This document shows, piece by piece, positions 27,403 through 35,808 of a stretch of DNA of 64,000 bases (positions are counted from its first letter, which is position 1; each line of letters opens with the position of its first letter). A program made the translations under genes and the position numbers. Source of the DNA: Thioalkalicoccus limnaeus (GTDB lineage: Bacteria; Pseudomonadota; Gammaproteobacteria; Chromatiales; Chromatiaceae); assembly GCF_041197575.1 (NCBI RefSeq), contig NZ_JBDKXB010000004.1, positions 186,001 to 250,000 of the forward strand, in the 5' to 3' direction. Below the pieces are notes generated by a model. The model was given only the letters and a program-made list of their open reading frames with translations, made no database searches and was not told the DNA's origin.

Positions 27403-27684
27403 TCAACCTCTGTCCGGGGGCGCGACGCAGGTCTTGTCGCAGTCGGCCAGTGTCGCGAAGGGAACCTGAAGCGGACAGTTTCCATAATGAAAGGGCCGAC
27501 AGCGATTCTCCCAGTAATCGTAGTAATAGCCGACTCGGTTGCCCGAACAGAGATCCAGATCCGGTACATCGAGGCAGCGCACCGGGAGCAGGTCCGGATC
27601 CTTCGTCGGGGTGCTCACACAGCTGGTGACGAGGAAGATGACAAGGATGGCGGTCGTGACGGGCGCGCGACGGGTTGCAGGCAT
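27403..27684 (-). CDS. Lipoprotein with a Kunitz/BPTI-like domain
   Basis: A 93-residue predicted lipoprotein. The ATG at 27684 gives a signal sequence (TTAILVIFLVTSC) with lipobox-like VTSC. After a short linker comes a domain with six cysteines spaced C-x8-C-x15-C-x7-C-x11-C-x3-C, which matches the Kunitz/BPTI pattern (8-15-7-12-3) except for one residue. The aromatic core YYYDYWENRC and the HYGNC segment also fit, as does the final ATLADCDKTC. The fold in animals blocks serine proteases; the reactive loop here (near LDLCSGN) has Ser after the second Cys, so inhibitory specificity cannot be read. It lies downstream of and co-directional with the PhoPQ-like genes after a 235-bp gap. Such domains are uncommon in bacteria. 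Confidence 0.75.
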   Translation of the reverse strand: MPATRRAPVTTAILVIFLVTSCVSTPTKDPDLLPVRCLDVPDLDLCSGNRVGYYYDYWENRCRPFHYGNCPLQVPFATLADCDKTCVAPPDRG

Positions 27685-27919
27685 GACTCTGGCTGGATGA
27701 ACGGGGATCGTGGTCAGCGTGGCGGCGGGTGTGTGGCCGTGATGCCGCCGAGAGCGAGGCGCGACACCACCCAGTGACATCATTGTGTCATCTTGTCTCG
27801 GCACTGGGCAACGGCTACCGCACACGGCCGATGGCCTTCTCTGGGCCGAGGAGTTCGATGAGAATCGCACCGAACGGCGAGTCGTGACGTCCCCGAGGGT
27901 GTGCCGCGCGGGCTGTCGT

Positions 27920-29260
27920 TTAGCGCGCGAACCGAGCCTCGAACAGGGCGCCGCCGAGTGGGCTGGAGGCGATCCGCACCTCGCCGCCATAGGCCGTGCA
28001 GATCTCTCGCGCGACCGCAAGGCCGATGCCGTGACCGGGCATCAACTCATCGGCCCGCACCCCGCGCTCCAGCAGCCGAACGCGCTGCGCCGCCGGTATG
28101 CCAGGGCCGTCGTCTTCGATTCGAATGCGCAATCCACGCTCGTCGATCACCCGGACCCGGATCGCTGCACGACACCACTTGAAGGCGTTGTCGAGCAGGT
28201 TGCCGACCACCTCCATCAGATCGCCCTCGGGGCCGCGAAAGACGAGCCGTTGGTCGCATTCGATCGCCACCCGAACGGATTTGTCGCGGTGGACCTTGAC
28301 GAGCACCCTGGCCAGGCGTTCGATGACTTGATGAACCGCGATCGGCGCCGCGAGCCCGGCCGCGGCGCCCGCCCCGGAGCGCGCGCGCTGAAGCTGATAA
28401 TCGATCAGACGTTCGATCTGTTGGAATTGCGCACGCCAGATCGCCGCGGTTTGTGGCGCCGTGTCGCTGTCGGAGAGCGTCGCGTTGAGGACGGCCAGCG
28501 GGGTCTTGAGGCTGTGAGCGAGATCGGCGAGCGCCCGGTCGAGCCGAAGCTGTTGCGCGCGTTCATGGGCGAGCAAGGCGTTCAGGTTGTCGGTAAGGCG
28601 CTGGAGCTCGGAGGGATACGGACCTTGCAGCCGCGATTGGTTACCCGCTTCGATCGCGCTGATCTCGGCGGCGACCCGGCGCAGCGGATCCAGTCCCCAG
28701 CGCATGACGATGACCAAGGCCGCTAGCAGCAGCAGCGCCATGGTTCCAAGCCAGGTCGCGAGGCTGGTCCGGAAACGGGTCAGCTCCGCATTGAAGGCCG
28801 CCAGATCCTCGGCGACGGCGAAGGTCAGCGATTGCGGGACCGGACCGATGGCCCAGACGACCCCGAAACTCTTCATCAGGTAACCATTGTCCGAATCATT
28901 GCGGTGCCGGTGCGCGCGCTGTTCGCCGGGTCCGAGCGAGAGATTCGACCAGTCCAGGGACTCGCCGATCACCGACGCGGATTCCCACAGCAGCTGGCCG
29001 TCGGGGCCGAGCACCGCCGCGTAAAGCCCCGATCCTGGTCGTTGGAGTCGCGGCTCGGTCGACAGATCAGAGAACTCCAGGACTTCGTCGTCGAATTCGG
29101 CGGCCGCCATCAGCAGATAGATCTGGCCCAGCAACCGTTCCTCGCGGGCGGCCTGGGCTGTGTCGCGAAACGCCCGTTCCAGGGCCAGACTGGTCAGGAT
29201 CAGAAACAAGATCAAGACCGCGCTCGCCGCGACGAGGATTCGGTTGCGCAGCGAGCCCAC
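27920..29260 (-). CDS. PhoQ-like sensor histidine kinase
   Basis: A 446-residue membrane histidine kinase. TM1 spans about residues 9-27, a periplasmic sensor region runs to about 165 and TM2 is near 168-187, followed by HAMP. The H box is ADLAHSLKTPLAVL with His249, the variant typical of PhoQ. N box NLLDNAFKWC, G1 EDDGPGIP and G2 GHGIGLAVA are intact. The acidic patch used by enterobacterial PhoQ to sense Mg and peptides is only partly apparent (EFDDEVLEFSDLSTE, about 55-69). It starts 5 bp after the response-regulator gene. The ligand is unknown. Confidence 0.88.
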   Translation of the reverse strand: MGSLRNRILVAASAVLILFLILTSLALERAFRDTAQAAREERLLGQIYLLMAAAEFDDEVLEFSDLSTEPRLQRPGSGLYAAVLGPDGQLLWESASVIGESLDWSNLSLGPGEQRAHRHRNDSDNGYLMKSFGVVWAIGPVPQSLTFAVAEDLAAFNAELTRFRTSLATWLGTMALLLLAALVIVMRWGLDPLRRVAAEISAIEAGNQSRLQGPYPSELQRLTDNLNALLAHERAQQLRLDRALADLAHSLKTPLAVLNATLSDSDTAPQTAAIWRAQFQQIERLIDYQLQRARSGAGAAAGLAAPIAVHQVIERLARVLVKVHRDKSVRVAIECDQRLVFRGPEGDLMEVVGNLLDNAFKWCRAAIRVRVIDERGLRIRIEDDGPGIPAAQRVRLLERGVRADELMPGHGIGLAVAREICTAYGGEVRIASSPLGGALFEARFAR

Positions 29261-29265
29261 CGGGC

Positions 29266-29940
29266 TCAGGTCCCTAGCGTCAGCCGGTACCCGCGACCGC
29301 GCAGGGTCTCGATCGGATGCAATGCGCCGGTCGGGTCGAGTTTGCGCCGCAGACGCCCGACCAACACCTCGAGGACGTTGCTGTCTCGATCCTGGTCGTG
29401 CGGATACAGGTGATCGGCGAGCTCTTGTTTGGACAAGACCCGCCCTCGCTGGCTCGCCAACCGCTCGAGCAGACGGTACTCGTAGGCCGTCAGGGTCAAT
29501 TCACGCTCGTCGACCCACACCCGCTGGGCCTTCAGGTCGAGCCGGAGCGGACCGCAGGCAAGCTCGTGGACGGCGCTGGCCAAGGCGCGCCGGAGCAAGG
29601 CGCGAAGCCGAGCTTCGAGTTCTTCGATTTGGAACGGCTTGGTCAGGTAGTCGTCAGCGCCGGCCTCGAGCCCCTCGACCTTGTCCTGCCATCGATCACG
29701 GGCCGTGAGGACCAGGATCGGTAGCAAGTTGCCAGCTGCGCGCACGCGCTTGATCAAGGTGAGGCCCGAGAGATTCGGCAGCCCCAGGTCGATGATCGCC
29801 GCGTCGAAGGGATACTCGGTCGCGAGATACAGCCCTTCGGCCCCGTCGCCGGTCTCCTGGGTCTGGAAGCCGGCCGTGGCCAGTCGGCGACAGACTTGGT
29901 GGCGCAGGACCACCTGATCCTCGACGACTAAGATTCGCAT
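29266..29940 (-). CDS. PhoP-like response regulator (OmpR family)
   Basis: A 224-residue response regulator. Receiver domain 1-115 with the acidic pocket EDQ, phosphoacceptor Asp51 in IIDLGLPNLSG, Thr79 and the Lys in LTKPF. The C-terminal winged helix (about 130-222) has LTAYEYRLLERLASQRGRVLSK and the recognition helix region RDSNVLEVLVGRLRRKL. It forms an operon with a PepSY protein 15 bp upstream and the kinase downstream. Confidence 0.92.
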   Translation of the reverse strand: MRILVVEDQVVLRHQVCRRLATAGFQTQETGDGAEGLYLATEYPFDAAIIDLGLPNLSGLTLIKRVRAAGNLLPILVLTARDRWQDKVEGLEAGADDYLTKPFQIEELEARLRALLRRALASAVHELACGPLRLDLKAQRVWVDERELTLTAYEYRLLERLASQRGRVLSKQELADHLYPHDQDRDSNVLEVLVGRLRRKLDPTGALHPIETLRGRGYRLTLGT

Positions 29941-29955
29941 GATCTCCGTCTCTGG

Positions 29956-30201
29956 TCAGCGCCCCGAATCGGGCACGACGATTTCGCGAACCTCGCCATC
30001 CCGGGTCAGCACCCGGACCCGATAACCGTTGGACGCGGGCTTCACCGACAAAACCTGGCCGCCGGTTTGTCGCTGCGCCGCTTCGGCGGCCTGGCGTTCG
30101 GTCAAGCCACCCCGGTTATTCCCGCCGTCTCGGCGCGCTTCGACGACCTGGCCGAGCAGCGTAAGGGTAACGACGAGGAGCAAGACGGTCAGGCGTTTCA
30201 T
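29956..30201 (-). CDS. PepSY-like small periplasmic protein
   Basis: An 81-residue exported protein. The ATG at 30201 starts a signal peptide (MKRLTVLLLVVTLTLLGQVVEA). The mature part, LTERQAAEAAQRQTGGQVLSVKPASNGYRVRVLTRDGEV followed by a terminal strand, has the helix-then-strands shape of a PepSY domain. It is the first gene of the PhoPQ-like operon. Small PepSY proteins encoded with such two-component systems may modulate the sensor; this is inferred from position. Confidence 0.75.
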   Translation of the reverse strand: MKRLTVLLLVVTLTLLGQVVEARRDGGNNRGGLTERQAAEAAQRQTGGQVLSVKPASNGYRVRVLTRDGEVREIVVPDSGR

Positions 30202-30494
30202 TGTGAGCAGTGCCGATCGAGTCGTGACAGCTGGGCGGTGAGCAAGCCTATGATCGAAAGAATCTACCATACCGGGCGTCAAGGTTGACACGATCGAGCG
30301 ACGCCTTCGTCGTCCAGGTGGGGCGACGTTGCTCCGCCAGGATCGACACGATTCTAGACGGCTCTTCCTGAACCTATGCTGAACCACAACGAAAAACGGC
30401 CGCCGACGGCAAGTATTGGTTCCCTTGCATGGTTCGCCGAGATCAATGACTTTATCATAGCGCTATTGGGAGTAACCCTTATCGGATTAGATCC
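30202..30494. promoter_or_regulatory. Divergent promoter region
   Basis: This 293-bp gap separates the PepSY-phoP-phoQ operon (minus) from the SleB-type hydrolase gene (plus) and must hold both promoters. The right part (about 30440-30480) is AT-rich with GGGAGT just before the plus-strand ATG. I do not see a clear repeated operator. Confidence 0.5.
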
Positions 30495-31118
30495 ATGTCA
30501 ATTGTCTTGCGTTCGGTCGCCATCGCGGCGGCCCTGACGGTCTTGGTCGGCGATATCACCTCGCCTGATGCGGACATCGTGACCGGGGCGGCTGTGGCCG
30601 AGATCGAGGTCGCCATGCTCGAGTCGCCTCGAGCCTCGGTCGAGCCGGCGCCTCAGCCGGAGCCGCCTTCGATCCCGAAGAGGGAGTTGGAATGTCTGGC
30701 GCTCAACATCTACCACGAGGCCCGTTCCGAGCCGAAGACCGGTCAGATCGCGGTCGCTGCCGTCACCTTGAATCGGGTCCAATCAACGATCTTTCCGGAT
30801 TCCGTCTGCGCCGTAGTGAAACAGGGCGGGCCGCGGCTCCACCGTTGCCAGTTCTCCTGGTACTGCGATGGCAAGAGCGATGAGCCAACCGAGCGGCGCG
30901 CGTGGGACAAGGCTCGCGATCTTGCGTACCGCAGTCTCCTCGGAGCCTTCGATGACCCGACCGGCGGGGCCACGCACTACCATGCCAATTATGTCGATCC
31001 GCACTGGGCAGCCGTCTACGAGCCGACGGTACAGCTCGGACGACACCACTTTTACCGCAGTACCGCGTTGCCGAGCCTGCAAGTGGCGCTCGCCGAGTCG
31101 ACGAGTTCCGTCAATTAG
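30495..31118 (+). CDS. SleB-type cell wall hydrolase
   Basis: A 207-residue exported protein with a signal-like N-terminus, a Pro/Glu-rich linker (about 45-65) and a Hydrolase_2/SleB domain. Family marks are LECLALNIYHEARSEP with the catalytic Glu, QIAVAAVTLNRVQ, VCAVVKQG, CQFSWYCDGK and TGGATHYHANYVDPHWA. Members act as lytic transglycosylases on peptidoglycan; outside spore formers they work in envelope turnover. The predicted location is periplasmic. It is divergent from the PhoPQ-like operon. Confidence 0.88.
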   Translation: MSIVLRSVAIAAALTVLVGDITSPDADIVTGAAVAEIEVAMLESPRASVEPAPQPEPPSIPKRELECLALNIYHEARSEPKTGQIAVAAVTLNRVQSTIFPDSVCAVVKQGGPRLHRCQFSWYCDGKSDEPTERRAWDKARDLAYRSLLGAFDDPTGGATHYHANYVDPHWAAVYEPTVQLGRHHFYRSTALPSLQVALAESTSSVN

Positions 31119-31310
31119 TCGTCGATGCCGGTCGCCGGTGTCGGCCACTGCGAACCCTGGATCGGTCACACCATCTCCGTCCGGCGCGCATTTTGAGGGA
31201 TAATGAGCACCGTTGGTTCCGACGGTGCGGTCCATGCCCTGGTTCGAGATCGGGCCAGTGCGGTGTACCGAGGAGGTAATCGACAACCGGCGAAGGAGAG
31301 AGTCATTGCG

Positions 31311-31760
31311 ATGCCCCAATTGTCCAGGCGCCTAATGCGGTTCTTGGTGCTGTTCTGCCTAATGCCGGCCTCGGTGGCGGCCGAGCCGCGCGTGGCGGAG
31401 ATTTCGGTCGGCGCCGTTGCACTCGCCGTCGAGCTCGCTTACGACGAATCCAGTCGGCAGCTTGGACTGATGCATCGGGAATTCTTGCCGGCCGATCGCG
31501 GCATGCTCTTCATTTTCCCGCTCGAGCGTCGGCATTGTATGTGGATGCGCAACACCTGGATTCCGCTGTCGGTCGCCTTCGTCTCATCATCGGGCCGGGT
31601 CCTCAACATCGCTGACATGACGCCCCTGAGCGATGCCACTCACTGTGCTGCTGCGCCGGCGCGTTATGCGCTGGAGGTCAACCAGGGGTGGTTCGATGGA
31701 CATGGGATCGCGCCCGGTCAACTGATCGAGGGCTTGGAGTCGTTACCGGTTGCTCGCTGA
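31311..31760 (+). CDS. DUF192 family exported protein
   Basis: A 149-residue protein; the ATG at 31311 (AAGGAG upstream) gives a signal peptide (RRLMRFLVLFCLMPASVAA). The DUF192 core is clear: VELAYDESSRQLGLMHREFLP, GMLFIFP, MWMRNTWIPLSVAFV and a final ALEVNQGWFDGHGIAPGQ. The protein fold is small and beta-rich; its function is unknown. The longer in-frame start at 31203 adds residues without family similarity. btuF follows. Confidence 0.88.
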   Translation: MPQLSRRLMRFLVLFCLMPASVAAEPRVAEISVGAVALAVELAYDESSRQLGLMHREFLPADRGMLFIFPLERRHCMWMRNTWIPLSVAFVSSSGRVLNIADMTPLSDATHCAAAPARYALEVNQGWFDGHGIAPGQLIEGLESLPVAR

Positions 31761-31854
31761 CGGGGTTCGGTGTGGGTGTCCGCCTCTGGTGCCGTCTCTG
31801 GCTCTGTGCATTGCGCGCGCTGTCTTCATCCGGTTGGTCGCTCCCGTGACAGCC

Positions 31855-32781
31855 ATGTCGAGGAGCCCAAGCGGTCTTCGGAACGGAGGCTCATTCCTCC
31901 TGCTGGTGGCGCTGCTGTTGGCCCCGATGGCCCGCTCGGCGACGTCGCCCCTCACGGTGACCGATGATTTGGACCGGATCGTCACGCTGTCGACACCGGC
32001 CGAGCGGATCGTCAGCCTCGCCCCGCACGTCACCGAGAACCTGTTCGAGATCGGCGTCGGCGAACGGATCGTCGGGACCGTCAGCTTCAGCGATCATCCG
32101 CCGAGCGCGCTGTCGATTCCACGGATCGGCGGTTATCATCAGCTCGATCTGGAGCGGATCATCGCGTTGCGGCCGGATCTGGTCGTCGCCTGGCACAGCG
32201 GAAACCCCCGCGCGCAGACCGAGCGCCTCGAACATCTCGGGTTGACGCTCTACTACAGCGAACCCCGCGCGCTGGAGGACCTCGCTAGCAGCCTGGAGCG
32301 TTTGGCCGTCCTTGCCGGGCGGCCTGAGCAGGGCCGGGTTCGGGCACAGGAAGTGCGTGCCGGCTTCGATCGGTTGCGCGAACGTCACGCCGCGCGGCCT
32401 CCGGTTCGGGTCTTCTACCAGGTGTGGGACGAGCCCTTGATGAGTGTGAATGAGACCCACCTGATCGATGCCGTGATTCGGCTGTGTGGCGGCAGGAATA
32501 TCGTTGGGCATCTCGAGAGTCTGGCCCCGCGCCTCGATTTGGAGGCGGTTCTGGCGGCTGATCCCGAGGTGATCGTCAGCGGTGGCATGGGTGAGGACAG
32601 GCCGGATTGGCTGAATGACTGGCGCCGCTGGACCGGATTGACCGCGGTGCGCCGCGACAACCTGTTCTTCATTGCGCCGTCGCTGCTGCAGAGGCCAACG
32701 CCGAGGATCCTGCTTGGTGCGCAACAGGTTTGTGACCACCTGGAAACGGCCCGGGCACGGCGCGCCGAGGACAGCTGGTGA
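31855..32781 (+). CDS. btuF: Corrinoid-binding ABC substrate-binding protein, BtuF-like
   Basis: A 308-residue periplasmic binding protein. The ATG at 31855 gives a signal peptide (GSFLLLVALLLAPMARSA). Lobes follow the BtuF/FecB pattern: RIVSLAPHVTENLFEIG, VGTVSFSDHPPSALSIPRIG, DLVVAWHSGNP, VFYQVWDEPLMSVNE (with the conserved Trp/Glu region) and DPEVIVSGGMG. The stop overlaps the GTG start of the permease. The neighbours support vitamin B12 or cobinamide import; a heme or siderophore is the alternative. I see no cobalamin riboswitch. Confidence 0.85.
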   Translation: MSRSPSGLRNGGSFLLLVALLLAPMARSATSPLTVTDDLDRIVTLSTPAERIVSLAPHVTENLFEIGVGERIVGTVSFSDHPPSALSIPRIGGYHQLDLERIIALRPDLVVAWHSGNPRAQTERLEHLGLTLYYSEPRALEDLASSLERLAVLAGRPEQGRVRAQEVRAGFDRLRERHAARPPVRVFYQVWDEPLMSVNETHLIDAVIRLCGGRNIVGHLESLAPRLDLEAVLAADPEVIVSGGMGEDRPDWLNDWRRWTGLTAVRRDNLFFIAPSLLQRPTPRILLGAQQVCDHLETARARRAEDSW

Positions 32782-33755
32782 TCGCTCCGGTGTCGGCCGG
32801 CCGGATCCTGATCTGGCTGATACCGGCCTCGTTGGCCAGTCTGATCGCGGCGGTTGCGATCGGCAGCGTACCGATCACCCCGTCCGATCTGGCGGCGGTG
32901 CTGCTCGGCGGAGGGGATCCGCTTCACCAGGTCCTGGTATGGCAACTGCGTCTGCCGCGCGCCTTGGCCGCGTTCGCCACCGGTGGGCTGTTGGCACTGG
33001 CCGGGGCCTTGATGCAGGTGCTGTTGCGCAACCCGCTGGCCGATCCCTATGTCCTGGGTCTATCCGGCGGGGCGGCCGTCGGCGCCCTGCTCGCGATGCT
33101 CGCTGGCCTCGGCCTCGCGATCGTGTCGGGTGCGGCATTCGTCGGCGCTTTGACCTCGACGCTGCTGGTCTTCGGGCTGGCCCATGGCACCGGCAGTTGG
33201 ACGCCCGCGCGTCTGTTGTTGACCGGTGTCGTGGTGGCCGCCGGGTGGGGGGCCGTGATCAGCTTTCTGTTGGCGGTCAGCCCGAACAGCGAACTGCCCG
33301 GCATGCTCTATTGGTTGATGGGCGACCTGTCCCACGCGCGGGATCCGCGTCTCGCTTGGCTGGTGCTGATCCTGGTCCTGTTGGCGGCCTGGCCCATGGG
33401 GCGGACCTTGAACGTATTGGCCCGCGGACCCTTGCAGGCGGCCGCATTGGGGGTCGCGGTGCGGCCGTTGGAATGGAGCCTCTACCTGTCCGCGTCGCTG
33501 GTCACGGCGGTCGCCGTGACCCTGGCCGGCACGGTCGGCTTCGTCGGACTGATCGTGCCGCACCTGCTGCGCCTGGTGATCGGCAACGATCAAAGGCTGA
33601 TCTTGCCAGCTGCGGCGTTGGCCGGCGGAACCCTGCTGACCCTTGCCGACACCATGGCCAGGACCCTGCTGGCGCCCGAGCAACTGCCGGTCGGTGTCAT
33701 CACTGCGCTGCTTGGTGTGCCGGTGTTCCTGTATCTGCTGCACCGGAGCCGCTGA
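32778..33755 (+). CDS. btuC: FecCD-family ABC permease, BtuC-like
   Basis: A 325-residue polytopic permease with about ten hydrophobic segments. The GTG start overlaps the btuF stop. Typical motifs are WQLRLPRALAAFATGGLLALAG near residue 55, NPLADPYVLGLSGGAAVGA, the WLMGDL segment and the coupling region GTVGFVGLIVPHLLRLVIGNDQRL. The stop overlaps the next ATG (TGATG), showing tight coupling with btuD. Confidence 0.9.
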   Translation: MIAPVSAGRILIWLIPASLASLIAAVAIGSVPITPSDLAAVLLGGGDPLHQVLVWQLRLPRALAAFATGGLLALAGALMQVLLRNPLADPYVLGLSGGAAVGALLAMLAGLGLAIVSGAAFVGALTSTLLVFGLAHGTGSWTPARLLLTGVVVAAGWGAVISFLLAVSPNSELPGMLYWLMGDLSHARDPRLAWLVLILVLLAAWPMGRTLNVLARGPLQAAALGVAVRPLEWSLYLSASLVTAVAVTLAGTVGFVGLIVPHLLRLVIGNDQRLILPAAALAGGTLLTLADTMARTLLAPEQLPVGVITALLGVPVFLYLLHRSR

Positions 33756-34594
33756 TGGATGTAGCGTGGGGGCCGACGATGCGCGTCGCGCCGACCGGGT
33801 CCATCGGGTTGACCGCCGGGTCTGCGCTGCTCGAAGCCCGTGATCTCGTCATCGATATCCCCGAGCGTGGCGATGGCGCGCCCTTGAACCTGCCCATTCG
33901 CGCCGGTTCCTGTTGGGGGGTGCTTGGCCCTAACGGGGTGGGCAAGACGACGTTGCTGCATACCTTGGCCGGACTACGACCCGCCCGGCGTGGCCAGTTG
34001 TGGCTCGATGGCGAACCCATGACGGAGATGCCCCGGCGGGTCGTCGCCCAGCGCCTGGCACTGGTCTTCCAGGATCGCCATGATGGCTTTCCGGCGACGG
34101 TTCTCGAAACGGCCTTGATCGGTCGTCATCCCTACCTCCGCCCATGGCAGATGGAGACCGCGGCCGACTATGCCGCGGCGCGCTCGGCCCTGATCCGGGT
34201 CGGTCTCGGGGGATTCGAGCGTCGCGCGCTCGACACCCTGTCCGGCGGCGAGCGTCAGCGGCTGGCCATTGCGACGGCCTTGACCCAGGATCCGGCGCTG
34301 TTCCTGTTCGATGAGCCGACCAACCATCTGGATCTTCACCATCAGGTCGCGGTCCTGGATCTGGTCCGCGGGCTGGTCCAGACAGGTCGCGCCGCGGTGA
34401 TGTCGCTGCATGATCTGAATCTAGCCGCTCGCTACTGCGACCATCTGCTGTTCCTCTATCCCGATGGCGCGGCCTGTTGGGGGGCGGCCCGGGCCATGCT
34501 GGTCCCGACGGCCTTGGAGCGGCTTTTCGGTCAGACTCTGGTGGCCGGCGAGGTCGACGGCCAGCCGGTGTTCCTGCCGGCGCGTCGAGCTTGA
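33755..34594 (+). CDS. btuD: ABC ATP-binding protein, BtuD-like
   Basis: A 279-residue ATPase starting at the ATG at 33755, which overlaps the permease stop; the long open frame before it is non-coding for this protein. Walker A GPNGVGKTT, Q loop FQDRHDG, signature LSGGERQRLAIA, Walker B LFLFDEPTNHLD and switch HDL are complete. It powers the BtuC permease. The first 25 residues before the core are poorly conserved, so a later start is possible. Confidence 0.9.
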   Translation: MDVAWGPTMRVAPTGSIGLTAGSALLEARDLVIDIPERGDGAPLNLPIRAGSCWGVLGPNGVGKTTLLHTLAGLRPARRGQLWLDGEPMTEMPRRVVAQRLALVFQDRHDGFPATVLETALIGRHPYLRPWQMETAADYAAARSALIRVGLGGFERRALDTLSGGERQRLAIATALTQDPALFLFDEPTNHLDLHHQVAVLDLVRGLVQTGRAAVMSLHDLNLAARYCDHLLFLYPDGAACWGAARAMLVPTALERLFGQTLVAGEVDGQPVFLPARRA

Positions 34595-34691
34595 GAGACA
34601 GTCCGGCCGGGACGAGACAGCGGATGCGCTCGGCCTCGGACGCACGGGCCAGCCGGTTCCCGCCGTCTCGCGGGGATCCGCAAGCGTGGGC

Positions 34692-34728
34692 GCGAGCGGC
34701 CCCGGCCACTCTGGCCGGGGCCGCTCGC
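34692..34728 (+). terminator. Strong GC-rich hairpin after btuD
   Basis: A perfect 17-bp inverted repeat, GCGAGCGGCCCCGGCCA (34692-34708) and its complement 34712-34728, encloses a 3-base loop about 100 bp after the btuD stop. It would fold into a very stable hairpin. No T-run follows on either strand, so it is a likely but not canonical terminator between convergent transcription units. Confidence 0.5.
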
Positions 34729-34756
34729 AAAGGCTCGTTGGGGTGAGCGCGGCTCG

Positions 34757-34879
34757 TCAGCGTGTCTCGGTCGCTGACGACTGGGCACCTGGAATCCACT
34801 CATCCGACCAGCCGCTGAAAAACACGACGGCGAATACCACCCAGGCTGCGCACAACAGGACTAAAAGCTTCGTATCCAT
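34757..34879 (-). CDS. Small single-membrane-segment protein
   Basis: A 40-residue reading frame: MDTKLLVLLCAAWVVFAVVFF then SGWSDEWIPGAQ and a polar tail. It has one clear hydrophobic segment with a charged N-terminus. GAAGG lies 9 bases before the ATG at 34879, better than chance. The gene sits alone in an otherwise gene-free stretch. It could be an orphan small membrane protein or a coincidental frame; I do not recognise a family. Confidence 0.45.
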   Translation of the reverse strand: MDTKLLVLLCAAWVVFAVVFFSGWSDEWIPGAQSSATETR

Positions 34880-35600
34880 AACTGTCACCTTCTTCGTTGG
34901 TTTGGCGAAATGCGGACGGTCCAGCAACGGGAGCGGTCCGGCCGATACCAGGCATCGGCGCTACGCGTCCGGGATAGGGGTGATATCGATCGTCCCGACG
35001 CTCTTCACATGGGGTTGGTGCGACCGTCGGCGAGAGGGATCTCGCCGCCGAGCCTACAAGGATCTATTCACGACATGTCGCGACAAGGCCATGCGAGGAT
35101 TGATGCGAGCATCGATACGAATGAGGAAGGCGTTTGAACGGTCGAACCCTTGCATCGGCATGGGCCCGACATCCCCTCTAGGAAAGCGGCCAGGACCCCG
35201 ATCAGGGATCGCGCAGGGACCGCATCCGGCTGGATGACCAGAACCCCCGCCACATCGGCGAAGGCTACGCGCATGCTACGCCCGGCCTGCGCCCTTTGCA
35301 ATCGCCGCTTCAGGGCACCTTGAAAAATTCGAGGTGCCCGCGCGGGGCAAGGATGCCCCGCCATTTTCAGTCGCCTAAGCGACTGAAAATGAAGCGAAGC
35401 GGAAATCGCATTTTCGCTTCGCGTCTTGAAAAATTGCCCGGATGGCAATTTTTCAAGGTCCCCTTCAGAGGGCCAGCCCTGGGCAGCGAAGCCGCGTTGG
35501 CTGACGGATCTCGCCGGCCGCGGTGCCATGGGTCCTCATCTCGAGGCGGCAGGTCCCCTGACCGGGTCGCCGTGCCGTCGATCCGATCCTTGCGTTGGTC
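34880..35600. other. Gene-poor region with a hairpin array
   Basis: About 720 bp without a convincing protein gene on either strand. The main feature is a block of consecutive inverted repeats at 35313-35457. The sequence before it (34880-35310) carries nothing I can name. Confidence 0.6.
35313..35457. repeat. Array of five consecutive hairpins
   Basis: Five inverted repeats lie end to end: stems 35313-35320/35332-35339 (8 bp), 35342-35349/35354-35361 (8 bp), 35362-35374/35379-35391 (13 bp, perfect, loop CTAA), 35394-35401/35415-35422 (8 bp) and 35425-35438/35444-35457 (14 bp, perfect, 5-base loop). In addition ACCTTGAAAAATT at the left edge recurs inverted at the right edge, so the block can also pair end to end. 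The AT-rich stems contrast with the GC-rich genome. Nothing here is coding. Confidence 0.8.
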
Positions 35601-35756
35601 CTAATGGCTGCGGCGCATCAGCTTCAAGATCTTGAGGTTGATCACGATGAAGCGAACGAACTGCCAGATGACGGAGGTTCGCATGTACTTGGTGAACCGC
35701 GTGGGGACGGGCGGATAGTAGGCCTGCTGATAGGGCTCTCGATTCTTGACGGCCAT
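35601..35756 (-). CDS. Small basic protein downstream of the SQR-like gene
   Basis: A 51-residue protein starting MAVKNREPYQQAYYPPVPTR, with a C-terminal amphipathic/hydrophobic helix (SVIWQFVRFIVINLKILKLM) and a basic end. The ATG at 35756 is 52 bp after the stop of the SQR-like gene on the same strand; a longer open frame runs into that gene and is not needed. The composition (Tyr/Pro-rich head, Arg/Lys/Ile-rich membrane-surface helix) suggests a membrane-associated accessory of the flavoprotein. I do not recognise a named family. Confidence 0.6.
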   Translation of the reverse strand: MAVKNREPYQQAYYPPVPTRFTKYMRTSVIWQFVRFIVINLKILKLMRRSH

Positions 35757-35808
35757 GGATGTCTCGCGCAAAAGTCGATGGAAAGGAGCGAAAAGCCCGG
35801 CGTGATCG

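Noticed and set aside
27775..27790. TGACA...TGTCA palindrome upstream of the Kunitz gene as an operator
   Set aside because: The arms are only 5 bp and sit 90 bp from the start, so chance is likely.
31119..31854. Cobalamin riboswitch before the btu genes
   Set aside because: I found no B12-box or the required helices; the DUF192 gene occupies most of the space.
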